Shown here: positions 36,036 to 43,974 of the stretch, one piece after another | Layout: each line of letters starts with the position of its first letter | Numbering within the stretch: position 1 is the stretch's first letter | Source of the DNA: Lutibacter sp. A64 | GTDB lineage: Bacteria; Bacteroidota; Bacteroidia; Flavobacteriales; Flavobacteriaceae | DNA length: 64,000 nucleotides | Assembly: GCF_022429565.1 (NCBI RefSeq) | Contig: NZ_CP092487.1 | Span: 839,001-903,000, forward strand | Reading direction: 5' to 3' | Translations under genes and position numbers: made by a program | Notes under the pieces: model-generated | The model's database searches: none | Told to the model about the DNA's origin: nothing | What the model saw: the letters and a program-made list of their open reading frames with translations, nothing else

Positions 36036-38387
36036 ATGAAAAATGTACTTATTTTAATAGTGTTTTTAAACTTAACTATAAGTTATTCTCAAACTCAAAA
36101 TTATTCATCTTATGAAACTTCAGCAAGCTTTATTACTATTGCTGGTGGAATAGGGCAAGGTGATTCTGAAAATCAGTTAAATATACCTTCTGGGATATTT
36201 GTGGATGATAAAGAAAATGTTTATGTAGCTGATACTTATAATCACCGTATTCAAATGTGGACTCCGGGAGCTAAGAAAGGAATTACAGTTGCGGGTGGAA
36301 AAGGTAGAGGGAATGAAGCAAATCAATTAAATAGACCTTCTGGTATTTTTGTAGATATAAAAGGAAATATTTATGTAGCTGACACTTATAATCATCGTAT
36401 TCAAATGTGGGCTCCAGGAGCTTGGAACGGTATAACTGTTGCTGGAGGAAGCCAAGGTAGTGCAGATGATCAATTTAATTTACCTTATAGTATCTTTATA
36501 AGTGCACAAGGAGAAATGTTTGTATCTGATGCTGGTAACCATAGAATTCAAAAGTGGGTTTTAGGAGAAAGAAAGGGAGTGACTGTAGCAGGGGGAAAAG
36601 GCAGAGGAAATAAATTAAATCAATTAAATAGGCCTTTTGGATTATTTTTAGATACAGAAGAGAATATTTATATTGCAGATAGTTTTAATCATCGTATTCA
36701 AAAGTGGGCTCCAGGTGCTAGAGAAGGTATAACTGTTGCAGGTGGAAATGAGAGTGGTAATGCGGCAAATCAATTAAATATGCCAACAGGTGTATTTGTA
36801 GATGAGCAATATAACATTTATATAGCTGATAATGGTAATAATAGAGTTCAAAAGTGGAATTTAGGAGCCATAGAAGGTATTACAATTTCTGTAGGAAATG
36901 AAAATGATACTTCTAAAAGCCAATTTGTTTCAGCTTCAAGTATTTTTATAGATAGAATAGGAAATATTTATATATCTAATATAAAAAGCCATAGTGTTCA
37001 AAAAAAATATAAACGTTTTGACTATACAAATTTAACTAAAGATAGAATAAATTTCTTTATACAAAATTTTGTAAATGAAGAAATGAATAATTGGAATAAA
37101 AAGGGGGAGTTCGAAAAGTCTTCAAGCTATCAACTAAGAGTAAGTGAAGCAAATAGGAAGCAGAAAATTAAAGATTTGCAGCAATTAGCAATTACTAAAT
37201 TAGAAAATGAATATAGTAAAACTGTTGATTTTGGAAGTAGTATACTTGGTTCTTATGATGCAGATAACGAGGTTTTCACGGTTAAATTAGGTGGTTTTGA
37301 AGAAATCACAATTAATGTAAAATTAGAAGAAGCTCCGCTATTTAAAGAAAATTGGAATGAAATTTTAAAAACAAAAAAATTTATATTAACAGAAAATGGC
37401 TTTGAATTATCTAGTTTAAATTTTTATAATCCAAAAACATCAAAAAAATATTCTTATAATTATTTACAGAATAAAAATGTTTATGCCTATGAAAATAATA
37501 ATTTAAAAAAAGAATATAACTCTTCTGATAAACAAGGTATTGGTGTTGATTCTGAATTAAAGAAGGTTGATAAAAAAAAGGAAGTTATCAAATCTGATGT
37601 TGACATAAATATTCCTGAAACTACTTCAAAGCAAATGAATACTTATGCTTTAATAATAGGAAATGAAGATTATAAGTCAAAACAATCTGGATTAACATTG
37701 GAACAAAATGTTGATTTTGCAGAAAATGATGCTGATGTTTTTGCTTTATATTGTAAAAAAACATTAGGAATACCAAATAAACAAGTTAAGATATTAAAAA
37801 ATGCTACAGCAGCTGAAATTAGACAGGGTTTAGCTTGGATAAATAACCTCTCAGATATTGAAAATGGGAATGCAAAAATAATATTTTATTATTCTGGTCA
37901 TGGCTTACCAGATCAACAAACGAAAGAGCCTTATTTAATTCCAGTTGATGTTTCAGGTACTCACTTAGACTATGCCATTAAATTATCTGATGTTTATAAA
38001 TCACTAACAGAATTTCCTGCACAACAAATTACGGTTTTTTTAGATGCTTGTTTTAGTGGAGGAGCAAGAAATCAAGGTTTATTAGCCATGAAAGGTATAA
38101 AAGTGAAAGCAATGAAGAATATTGTTTTTGGAAATATTGTAGTTTTTTCTTCAAGCTCAGGTATTGAAAGCTCTGCTGTTTATAGAGAAAAACAACATGG
38201 GTACTTTACATACTTTTTACTTAAAAAGTTAAAAGAAACAGAGGGAAAAGTAGATTACAATAATCTTAGTAGGTTTATAAAATATTCCGTTAGAAAAGAG
38301 GTAGGATTAAAAGGTATAATTCAAACCCCTCAAGTGAATGTTGGCATAGAGGTAGAAAACGAATGGATGTTATGGAAATTAAAATAA
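36036..38387 (+). CDS. exported caspase-family (C14) protease with N-terminal six-bladed NHL propeller
   Basis: The 783-residue protein has a signal peptide ending near SYSQ. Residues ~28-325 hold six NHL repeats of about 48 residues (GIFVD...NIYVADTYNHRIQMWAPGA), forming a six-bladed propeller likely to bind ligand or protein. Residues ~330-530 are a charged linker with a conserved YDADNEVF segment. Residues ~535-783 are the peptidase C14 domain: TYALIIGNEDY, catalytic His622 in YYSGHGLP and Cys672 in FLDACFSGGA, then VVFSSSSG and GYFTYFLLKKL. The dyad is intact, so activity is expected, outside the cytoplasm. Cleavage preference is unknown. It is the last gene of the LPP20-DUF4384-caspase operon. 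Confidence 0.92.
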   Translation: MKNVLILIVFLNLTISYSQTQNYSSYETSASFITIAGGIGQGDSENQLNIPSGIFVDDKENVYVADTYNHRIQMWTPGAKKGITVAGGKGRGNEANQLNRPSGIFVDIKGNIYVADTYNHRIQMWAPGAWNGITVAGGSQGSADDQFNLPYSIFISAQGEMFVSDAGNHRIQKWVLGERKGVTVAGGKGRGNKLNQLNRPFGLFLDTEENIYIADSFNHRIQKWAPGAREGITVAGGNESGNAANQLNMPTGVFVDEQYNIYIADNGNNRVQKWNLGAIEGITISVGNENDTSKSQFVSASSIFIDRIGNIYISNIKSHSVQKKYKRFDYTNLTKDRINFFIQNFVNEEMNNWNKKGEFEKSSSYQLRVSEANRKQKIKDLQQLAITKLENEYSKTVDFGSSILGSYDADNEVFTVKLGGFEEITINVKLEEAPLFKENWNEILKTKKFILTENGFELSSLNFYNPKTSKKYSYNYLQNKNVYAYENNNLKKEYNSSDKQGIGVDSELKKVDKKKEVIKSDVDINIPETTSKQMNTYALIIGNEDYKSKQSGLTLEQNVDFAENDADVFALYCKKTLGIPNKQVKILKNATAAEIRQGLAWINNLSDIENGNAKIIFYYSGHGLPDQQTKEPYLIPVDVSGTHLDYAIKLSDVYKSLTEFPAQQITVFLDACFSGGARNQGLLAMKGIKVKAMKNIVFGNIVVFSSSSGIESSAVYREKQHGYFTYFLLKKLKETEGKVDYNNLSRFIKYSVRKEVGLKGIIQTPQVNVGIEVENEWMLWKLK

Positions 38388-38590
38388 TTTAGTTCGTTAA
38401 ATAAAGATATTGTTAAGTTTACCTAAATTAAATTGCTTAATAGCCAAAATAGATGGTGAAAATATTAAATCTTTTACGACCAAAGGTTTAGATAAAATTT
38501 TATTGAAACTGAGTTTAATAAACTTTTTTTTGTAGCATAAAAACATAAAAAAAAGCGTTGCTGGGCTTGCTCAATTCTTAAAACAATTTA

Positions 38591-38662
38591 ATGGGAAAAC
38601 AACAAGGAAAACATCGATTTAAATGTAAGAATTGTGCTTTGTTATTTCACTTCATTTGGTAG
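38591..38662 (+). pseudogene. possible remnant of a zinc-ribbon (transposase-like) N-terminus
   Basis: A short plus-strand frame reads MGKQQGKHRFKCKNCALLF before a stop at 38660. The pattern GKQxGKxRxKCKxC is common in zinc-ribbon N-termini of IS transposases. The rest of a transposase is missing and no inverted repeats are seen. The frame runs over the 3' end of the histidine kinase gene. It may be a scar of a lost insertion, or chance. Confidence 0.3.
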
Positions 38663-40756
38663 AGAAAAATAAAAGTTAGTGCCTTTATCTAGCTCCGATG
38701 TAACCCAAATCTTACCCCCATGTTTTTCAATAAATTCTTTACAAATTATTAGACCTAGTCCAGAGCCTTTTTCATTAGCTGTTCCTTTAGTAGTATCGTT
38801 AGTATGAAGGGTAAATAATCTATTTCTAGATTCATCATTCATTCCAATACCGTCATCAGAAACAGCAATTTCAGTAAATTTATTTTTTTGTTTTATACAT
38901 ATTGATATGTTGCCTTTTGGGTGTGTAAATTTTATTGCATTAGTTATTATATTTCTTAAAATAGTCTTTAACATATGAGTATCGGCATATACCTCAATTT
39001 CTTCTGGATGAAGGTAATGTAAAGTAATGTTTTTTAATTCAGCTGTTGGATTTAGTTCTTCTAATATTTGTAAAATTAGTGTTTGAATATTTTGCTTTTT
39101 TGGTTTAAAAGCAATCTGTCCTGTTTGAGATTTGGCCCAATTTAAAAGGTTATCTAATAAAGAGAGTGTATTGGCAGCTTCAGAATTTATATGCTGACTA
39201 AATTTTACAATTTTGGTAGTTTCTAGTTTTTTTGCATTACTGCTTAATAAATCAGAAAATCCTAAAATAGTATTAAAAGGACTTCTTAAATCATGGGCAA
39301 TAATGGAGAAAATTTTATTTTTGGTAGTGTTTAAGATGTTTAGCTCATTATTTTTATGCAGCAATTTATTGTAAAATAGATATATAATGATTGCAATAAT
39401 AATTATAATTAAGATTACCAATCCCATTAAAATTTGATAAATTTTTTGTTGCTCAATTTTTAAAATATTAACTTCTTTTTCTTTTTTTAATTGATTTATT
39501 TGTTGATTTTTTTCATCCAGTTCGTAAAATGTGTGAAGCTGTTCTATTTGAATATCTGCTTCACCAAATAAAATTAAGTCTTGTACTTCAATTTGTTTAT
39601 TTTTATAATAAATTACCTTTTTTAAATCATTTAAACCTAAATAGACTTCTGCTAGCTTCGAATAAATGGTTAATTGATTTTTTTTAGACTTAGTAGATAA
39701 AGCAATTTCAAGACCTTTGTTAATTTTCTGTAATCCTTCATTTAAATGTCCTGATTTAATTAGACAAAGACCTAAATATTCATAAATACTTGATTTTCCG
39801 TGTAGATTTAAATAGTTATTTTTTATTTCTAAAGATTTATATAAATGTTCTTGAGCTTGTTTATAATTTCCTTTTAAATATTCTAATTTACCTAACAGGC
39901 TGTAAGAAGAAGATATACCATATTTAGAGTTTGTTTTGGAATAAATTTTAAGTAAAATATTTATATTTTTGTTAGCTTCATCAAGGTTTCCAAATTCTAA
40001 ATTTAATAGAGCAATTTGTTCATAGCACATAGCCAGTCCGTTAGTATTACCATCAATAGAATTTAAAATGTGGTATTTACCTAAAGCTTCTTTAAAATAT
40101 TTTAATGCTTTTTCTGAATTTCTAAGGTCGGAGTTGACTTGACCAAGTAAGTAGGCCACCCAAGCATCACCTTCATTAAAATTGGCTTTTCTATAATTTA
40201 ATCTCGATTTTATAAAATATTCAATAGCTCTACTGTACACTCCATTTACACGAAAAATAGTTCCAATCATTGAATAACTAGAGCCAATAGCCTTATAGTT
40301 TTTTGATTCTTTGCTATAATAAAGTGCATCATTAAAGGTTTCAAGAGCTAATTTTGTATCATTGGTTCTGTATTGATTTATTGCTATTCGGTTTAAAATT
40401 TCGCCTTTATACCAATAATCTTCAATTTCTTCTGATAAAATTAACGCTTTATTAAAATGTTTTTGGGAGTCATTTATACTGTCAATACTAAAAAATGCTT
40501 TTCCTAATACATATTGGGAACGCATTTCTAAAAATTTATTTTTTATTTTTTGTGATTCATATAAACAAAAATTAGCTAATGTTTGTGCTTTGTAGTTGTT
40601 TTTATGAATTATATTTAATGCACTATCTAATTTTAGATTTAGTTTATTTTGTATTGTTTTATTATCTACTTTATTAATTATATCTTGGGTAGAATAATTA
40701 AAAGCAAATGATATAACAATAAAAATAAATATTATAAAAAAATATTTTTTTGGCAT
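38642..40756 (-). CDS. TPR-containing sensor histidine kinase (orphan)
   Basis: The 704-residue protein starts with a signal or membrane segment. Residues ~40-400 contain about eight TPR units (for example AYLLGQVNSDLRNSEKALKYFKEAL and SLLGKLEYLKGNYKQAQEHLYKSL) and would lie in the periplasm. A short coiled coil follows, then a strongly hydrophobic membrane segment near 440-462. The kinase core has His488 in FSIIAHDLRSPFNTILGFSDLL (dimerisation domain) and an ATP-binding domain with N box NIITNAIKFTH, G1 DDGIGM and G2 GSGLGLIICKEF. No response regulator gene is near, and no receiver domain is fused. It ends convergently with the caspase operon, but no coding overlap exists. Confidence 0.93.
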   Translation of the reverse strand: MPKKYFFIIFIFIVISFAFNYSTQDIINKVDNKTIQNKLNLKLDSALNIIHKNNYKAQTLANFCLYESQKIKNKFLEMRSQYVLGKAFFSIDSINDSQKHFNKALILSEEIEDYWYKGEILNRIAINQYRTNDTKLALETFNDALYYSKESKNYKAIGSSYSMIGTIFRVNGVYSRAIEYFIKSRLNYRKANFNEGDAWVAYLLGQVNSDLRNSEKALKYFKEALGKYHILNSIDGNTNGLAMCYEQIALLNLEFGNLDEANKNINILLKIYSKTNSKYGISSSYSLLGKLEYLKGNYKQAQEHLYKSLEIKNNYLNLHGKSSIYEYLGLCLIKSGHLNEGLQKINKGLEIALSTKSKKNQLTIYSKLAEVYLGLNDLKKVIYYKNKQIEVQDLILFGEADIQIEQLHTFYELDEKNQQINQLKKEKEVNILKIEQQKIYQILMGLVILIIIIIAIIIYLFYNKLLHKNNELNILNTTKNKIFSIIAHDLRSPFNTILGFSDLLSSNAKKLETTKIVKFSQHINSEAANTLSLLDNLLNWAKSQTGQIAFKPKKQNIQTLILQILEELNPTAELKNITLHYLHPEEIEVYADTHMLKTILRNIITNAIKFTHPKGNISICIKQKNKFTEIAVSDDGIGMNDESRNRLFTLHTNDTTKGTANEKGSGLGLIICKEFIEKHGGKIWVTSELDKGTNFYFSLPNEVK

Positions 40757-40979
40757 TGAGGTTTTACTTAGAAATGAAATATGTTGAAATAATTCAATTT
40801 TTATCTATTAGTATTAAAAAATTTATTTTTTTGTAAACTTAATAAATCAAATATAAGATTTTTACTACATTTTTTTACTATTTAATTGTATTAATGTATA
40901 AATTAAATTAATTGGTAATGAATAAAATGTGAAATGTTACTAAATTATAGGAAGCCAAAGAGGGAAGTAGTTTTAGTTG

Positions 40980-41064
40980 TGCGCGTAACTGGAGTCGAAC
41001 CAGCACGTTCTATGCGAACACCAGCCCCTCAAGCTGGCGCGTCTACCAATTCCGCCATACGCGC
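40980..41064 (-). tRNA. tRNA-Leu (anticodon GAG)
   Basis: On the minus strand the 85-base gene pairs GCGCGTA with TACGCGC at the acceptor stem. It has the D-loop GGTAGACGCG, the anticodon arm CCAGC-TTGAGGG-GCTGG (anticodon GAG), a variable arm of class II type and the T-arm GGTTCGACTCC. It reads CUC and CUU codons. It follows the tRNA-Lys gene in the same direction. Confidence 0.95.
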
Positions 41065-41077
41065 GTAAGTTTGTTGT

Positions 41078-41109
41078 AAAAAAAAAGTTAAGTAAAAACT
41101 TAACTTTTT
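41078..41109 (-). terminator. terminator between tRNA-Lys and tRNA-Leu
   Basis: On the minus strand AAAAAGTTAAGT-TTTT-ACTTAACTTTTT forms a 12-bp stem that continues into a T run. It lies just downstream of tRNA-Lys, so the two tRNA genes may be separately expressed or tRNA-Leu may depend on partial read-through. Confidence 0.75.
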
Positions 41110-41110
41110 G

Positions 41111-41183
41111 TGACCTGGCTGGGGCTCGAACCCAGGACCACCTCCTTAAAAGGGAGGTGCTCTACCAACTGAGCTACCAGGTC
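41111..41183 (-). tRNA. tRNA-Lys (anticodon TTT)
   Basis: The 73-base gene on the minus strand pairs GACCTGG with CCAGGTC. It has the D-arm GCTCAGTTGGTAGAGC, the anticodon arm with loop CTTTTAA (anticodon TTT) and the T-arm CTGGGTTCGAGCCCCAG. CCA is not encoded. Confidence 0.97.
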
Positions 41184-41294
41184 TTTCCTTTTGCAATTGC
41201 GAGTGCAAATATACTCCCTTATGTTTAAAAAACAAGTTTTTTTTTAAACTTTTTTAATCGATATTTGTATTCTTATTTTTTTACAAACTATTTT

Positions 41295-41804
41295 ATGAAA
41301 ATTGTATTATTAGGTTATATGGCATCGGGAAAATCAGCAGTTGGAAAAAAACTAGCTATAACCTTAAAAACTAAGTTTATAGATTTAGATGCATATATAG
41401 AAACTTGTGAAAAAATTTCAATTTCAACAATTTTTGAAACAAAAGGTGAAATTTATTTTAGAAAAAAAGAAAGTGAATATTTACAACAATTATTAGATTT
41501 AAAAGAAAATTATATCATTTCTTTGGGTGGTGGTACACCATGTTATGGTAATAATATGAAATTAATAAAAGAAAAATCTAAGTCGTTTTATTTAAATGCA
41601 TCTATTAATACTATTTTTAATAGATTAAAAGGAGAAACGTCTCAAAGACCTTTAGTAGCAACCATTGGTAAAGAAAATTTAAAAGAATATATAGGAAAAC
41701 ATTTTTTTGAGCGTTCTTTATTTTATAATGAAGCTGATACAATTGTTTCTGTTAATGATAAATCTATTGAAACTATTGCCCAAGAAATTGCAACATTACT
41801 CTAA
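41295..41804 (+). CDS. aroK: shikimate kinase
   Basis: It phosphorylates shikimate in aromatic amino acid synthesis. From the ATG at 41295 the protein has 169 residues: MKIVLLGYMASGKSAVGKKLA with Walker A GYMASGKS (7-14), FIDLDAYIE with the shikimate-binding Asp, EIYFRKKESEYL, the glycine-rich SLGGGTPCY and the lid GETSQRPL. A longer reading from a TTG at 41265 would start inside the promoter-like GATATTTG at 41260-41267 and lacks family support. Its last 9 bases overlap the end of the convergent phosphoribosyltransferase gene. Confidence 0.95.
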   Translation: MKIVLLGYMASGKSAVGKKLAITLKTKFIDLDAYIETCEKISISTIFETKGEIYFRKKESEYLQQLLDLKENYIISLGGGTPCYGNNMKLIKEKSKSFYLNASINTIFNRLKGETSQRPLVATIGKENLKEYIGKHFFERSLFYNEADTIVSVNDKSIETIAQEIATLL

Positions 41805-42293
41805 AACAGCATAAGCATTTTTGGTATCAAATATTACATTTATATGTTCTTGCATAGATGTTGATAAAGAAATTCCTTTAAAATCTGCTTTTACAGGATA
41901 CTTTTTATGATTTCGGTTTATTAAAACGGCTGTTTTAAAACGTTTAAGAGGTACTTCTAAAAAATGTTTAATTCCATAAATTAAAGTAGTTCCAGAATTT
42001 AAAACATCATCTACTAAAACCAACGATTTATTTTTATAATTTTTTGCTTCTATACTTGTTGAAATTTCAGTTCTAGGATTTTTTTTGTCTATGCTAACTT
42101 CACACAAAATAACATTCAAGTCAGAAATACTATTAAGAATATTTGCAATATTTTGAGCAAAAATATAACCGTTTCCATTAATTCCAGCAATTATAATTTC
42201 TTTTTCATTACAATTGGTTTCATAAATTTGATAAGAAATACGACGTGTTTTGTTGTTAATTTGCTCGTTTGTTAAAATAATTGAACTTTCCAT
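41796..42293 (-). CDS. phosphoribosyltransferase family protein (PyrR-like fold)
   Basis: The 165-residue protein (start ATG at 42293; an upstream in-frame TTG is weaker) has the type I phosphoribosyltransferase PRPP loop in KSLVLVDDVLNSGTTLIYG. It also has the flanking IIIAGINGNGYIFAQNIANIL loop and a C-terminal strand with VIFDTKNAYAVLE. This fits the PyrR/hypoxanthine group, but neither the base substrate nor an RNA-binding role can be fixed from sequence. No pyrimidine genes are near. It overlaps aroK by 9 bases at the 3' end and is upstream-separated from the S4 protein gene by a tandem repeat. Confidence 0.85.
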   Translation of the reverse strand: MESSIILTNEQINNKTRRISYQIYETNCNEKEIIIAGINGNGYIFAQNIANILNSISDLNVILCEVSIDKKNPRTEISTSIEAKNYKNKSLVLVDDVLNSGTTLIYGIKHFLEVPLKRFKTAVLINRNHKKYPVKADFKGISLSTSMQEHINVIFDTKNAYAVLE

Positions 42294-42404
42294 TGTGTTA
42301 TTTTTTTTCAAAGATAAAAAACAATTCGTTTCCTTGTCTTTGTTTTATTGAATTATAGCAATTTTCTATAATTATAATCTTAAATAGAAGTATAACTGAA
42401 ATAT

Positions 42405-42444
42405 TATCAATCTATCAATCTATCAATCTATCAATCTATCAATC
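42405..42444. repeat. five tandem copies of the 8-mer TATCAATC
   Basis: The octamer TATCAATC is repeated five times without error, ending 2 bases before the S4 protein stop codon. Such a microsatellite can change copy number by slippage. It lies downstream of, not within, coding sequence, so it would affect transcript ends at most. Confidence 0.95.
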
Positions 42445-42446
42445 TT

Positions 42447-42812
42447 TTAATCGTTCTGTAGATCATCTATATCTCTTCTGTCTTTTTTTGTAGGTCTTCC
42501 TGTTCCTTTTTTTCTATAATAATCTTTAGAATATTTTAAAAGTTCAAATTTTTCAAATTCTTCAGCAGGAGTAGTGTCTTTTCTATATAAATCAACCAGT
42601 TTTGCACTAACTCTATTAGGTGGGATGTCTAAAACTTCAATTTTATAATTTATTTGATTTTTTCTAACAGTAATCTTTTCGCCATTAAAAATTAATTTTG
42701 AAGCTTTTACACTTGTATCATTTACTTTTACATGTCCTTTTTTACAAGCTTCAGTGGCTATACTTCTAGTTTTATATAACCTAATACACCATAAATATTT
42801 GTCAATTCGCAT
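42447..42812 (-). CDS. S4-domain RNA-binding protein (HslR/Hsp15-like)
   Basis: The 121-residue protein begins with a complete S4 domain: MRIDKYLWCIRLYKTRSIATEACKKGHVKVND, given in part here, followed by SVKASKLIFNGEKITVR. The C-terminal part is charged with a basic segment KKGTGRPTKKDRRDIDDLQND. This is the Hsp15 layout; Hsp15 binds 50S subunits carrying a stalled peptidyl-tRNA. It is single-copy here, between a phosphoribosyltransferase gene and an FKBP gene, and probably has its own promoter. Confidence 0.9.
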   Translation of the reverse strand: MRIDKYLWCIRLYKTRSIATEACKKGHVKVNDTSVKASKLIFNGEKITVRKNQINYKIEVLDIPPNRVSAKLVDLYRKDTTPAEEFEKFELLKYSKDYYRKKGTGRPTKKDRRDIDDLQND

Positions 42813-42900
42813 TTAAATACAATAATAAAGTTAAATTTTAGTTTTTCTCTTTTAACAAAGGTATGAAAATAGTATCTTGCGCACCTTAAAATAAAAGTAA

Positions 42901-42942
42901 ATGAAACGAGTATGTTCAAAATTTAATCATCTAAGAGAATGA
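42901..42942 (+). CDS. possible 13-residue leader peptide upstream of the FKBP gene
   Basis: ATG at 42901 opens a 13-codon frame, MKRVCSKFNHLRE, ending in TGA. It has an A-rich upstream region (AAAATAAAAGTAA) like real starts here, and a promoter-like TATCTTGC lies about 27 bases before it. The next gene starts 48 bases later. It may be a regulatory leader peptide or chance; there is no direct proof of translation. Confidence 0.3.
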   Translation: MKRVCSKFNHLRE

Positions 42943-42990
42943 TTATTTGCGAACTGCATGTGACCATTTAAAAATAATAAATAGAAACAC

Positions 42991-43842
42991 ATGAAAATTA
43001 AAAATTTATTAGTCTTATTCGCAATTTGTTTAGCAATTTTTTCTTGTAAAAAAGATGATGATGATTCAGATGATTATGACGCAGCTTCACAATCAATTAT
43101 AGATGATAATACTTTAATTGAATATTTAAAAACTCATTATTTAAATGAAGATGGGGCATTGGATACCATTACAAATGGAGAAAGTTCTTTAATGGTAGAT
43201 CCTAGGTTAGGAGTTCAAGAAATTGAATATAATGAAGTTGATTATAAATTATATTATCTAGTTAAAAATGAAGGTTCTACAATTTCTCCTTCAGGTGTAG
43301 ATTCTATTTATGCAACTTATACGGGTATGTTATTAGATAGTACTGTGTTTGATTCAAAAACTACGTTTTCTTGGAATATAGGTTCTAGTGCAGCAATTTT
43401 GAGCAGTTTAATTCCTGGGTGGCAATATGGTTTTACAAATTTTAAAGGAGGAACTGTTGTTCAATATGAAGATGAATCTTTTGATTATGAAGATTATGGA
43501 GAAGGAATTTTATTTATCCCTTCAGGTTTAGCCTATGGAAATGTTAGTTCTGGTATTATTGAAGAAAATTCACCATTAATTTTTGAAATAGCTTTAAAAG
43601 ATGTAAACTTAATTGATCACGATTATGATGGTGTAGATTCAAAATTTGAAGATTTAAATGGGGATAATAATTTTAATAATGATGATACTGATGAAGATGG
43701 AATTCCAAATTATTACGATGATGATGATGATGGTGATGGAGTTCTAACAATAGATGAAGATGCAAATGGAGATGGAGACCCAACCAACGATGATACTGAT
43801 GGCGATGGTATTCCAGATTATTTAGATGCAGATACTTATTAA
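42991..43842 (+). CDS. FKBP-type peptidyl-prolyl isomerase lipoprotein with TSP3-like acidic tail
   Basis: The 283-residue product has a lipobox with Cys19 (LAIFSC) followed by a very acidic linker. Residues ~80-215 are an FKBP domain: DSIYATYTGMLLDSTVFDSKT, then AILSSLIPGWQYGFTNFKGG and LFIPSGLAYGN, with IFEIALKDV at the end. It would assist folding of exported proteins at the outer membrane or surface. Residues ~215-283 are a calcium-binding-like tail with DYDGVDSKFEDLNGDNNFN and repeated DxDxDGxxDYxDxD motifs, resembling thrombospondin type 3 repeats. Such a tail on an FKBP protein is uncommon. Confidence 0.9.
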   Translation: MKIKNLLVLFAICLAIFSCKKDDDDSDDYDAASQSIIDDNTLIEYLKTHYLNEDGALDTITNGESSLMVDPRLGVQEIEYNEVDYKLYYLVKNEGSTISPSGVDSIYATYTGMLLDSTVFDSKTTFSWNIGSSAAILSSLIPGWQYGFTNFKGGTVVQYEDESFDYEDYGEGILFIPSGLAYGNVSSGIIEENSPLIFEIALKDVNLIDHDYDGVDSKFEDLNGDNNFNNDDTDEDGIPNYYDDDDDGDGVLTIDEDANGDGDPTNDDTDGDGIPDYLDADTY

Positions 43843-43873
43843 ATTAGGAGTGTTTTTTTAACAATCTTTATTT

Positions 43874-43952
43874 CGTCATGTTGAATTTATTTCAGCATCT
43901 CATTAAGCAGAGAACTTATCATTATGAGAACCAGAAACAAGTTAAGGTTGAT
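43874..43952. repeat. REP-like imperfect palindrome, copy 3
   Basis: The left arm CGTCATGTTGAATTTATTTC continues as AGCATCTCAT; the right arm on the minus strand reads TACATCAACCTTAACTTGTT followed by TCTGGTTCTCAT. Order and spacing equal those of the copy at 23541-23620. It occupies the gap between the convergent FKBP and rmuC genes. Confidence 0.75.
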
Positions 43953-43974
43953 GTATTTCGTAAATTCACACGAA

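Noticed and set aside
36036..38387. Caspase gene as a cytoplasmic abortive-infection effector
   Set aside because: The protein and both operon partners carry export signals, and no CRISPR, nuclease or nucleotide-signalling gene is adjacent.
38591..38662. Zinc-ribbon frame as an intact small gene
   Set aside because: It is only 23 codons long and runs into the histidine kinase gene; at most it is a remnant.
41078..41109. Inverted repeat between tRNAs as a transposon end
   Set aside because: It has terminator form (stem plus T run on the minus strand) directly after tRNA-Lys.
41265..41294. Upstream TTG start for aroK
   Set aside because: It falls on a promoter-like box, and shikimate kinases begin at the later MKIVLLGYMASGKS.
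42405..42444. Short repeat array as a CRISPR
   Set aside because: The unit is only 8 bases with no spacers.
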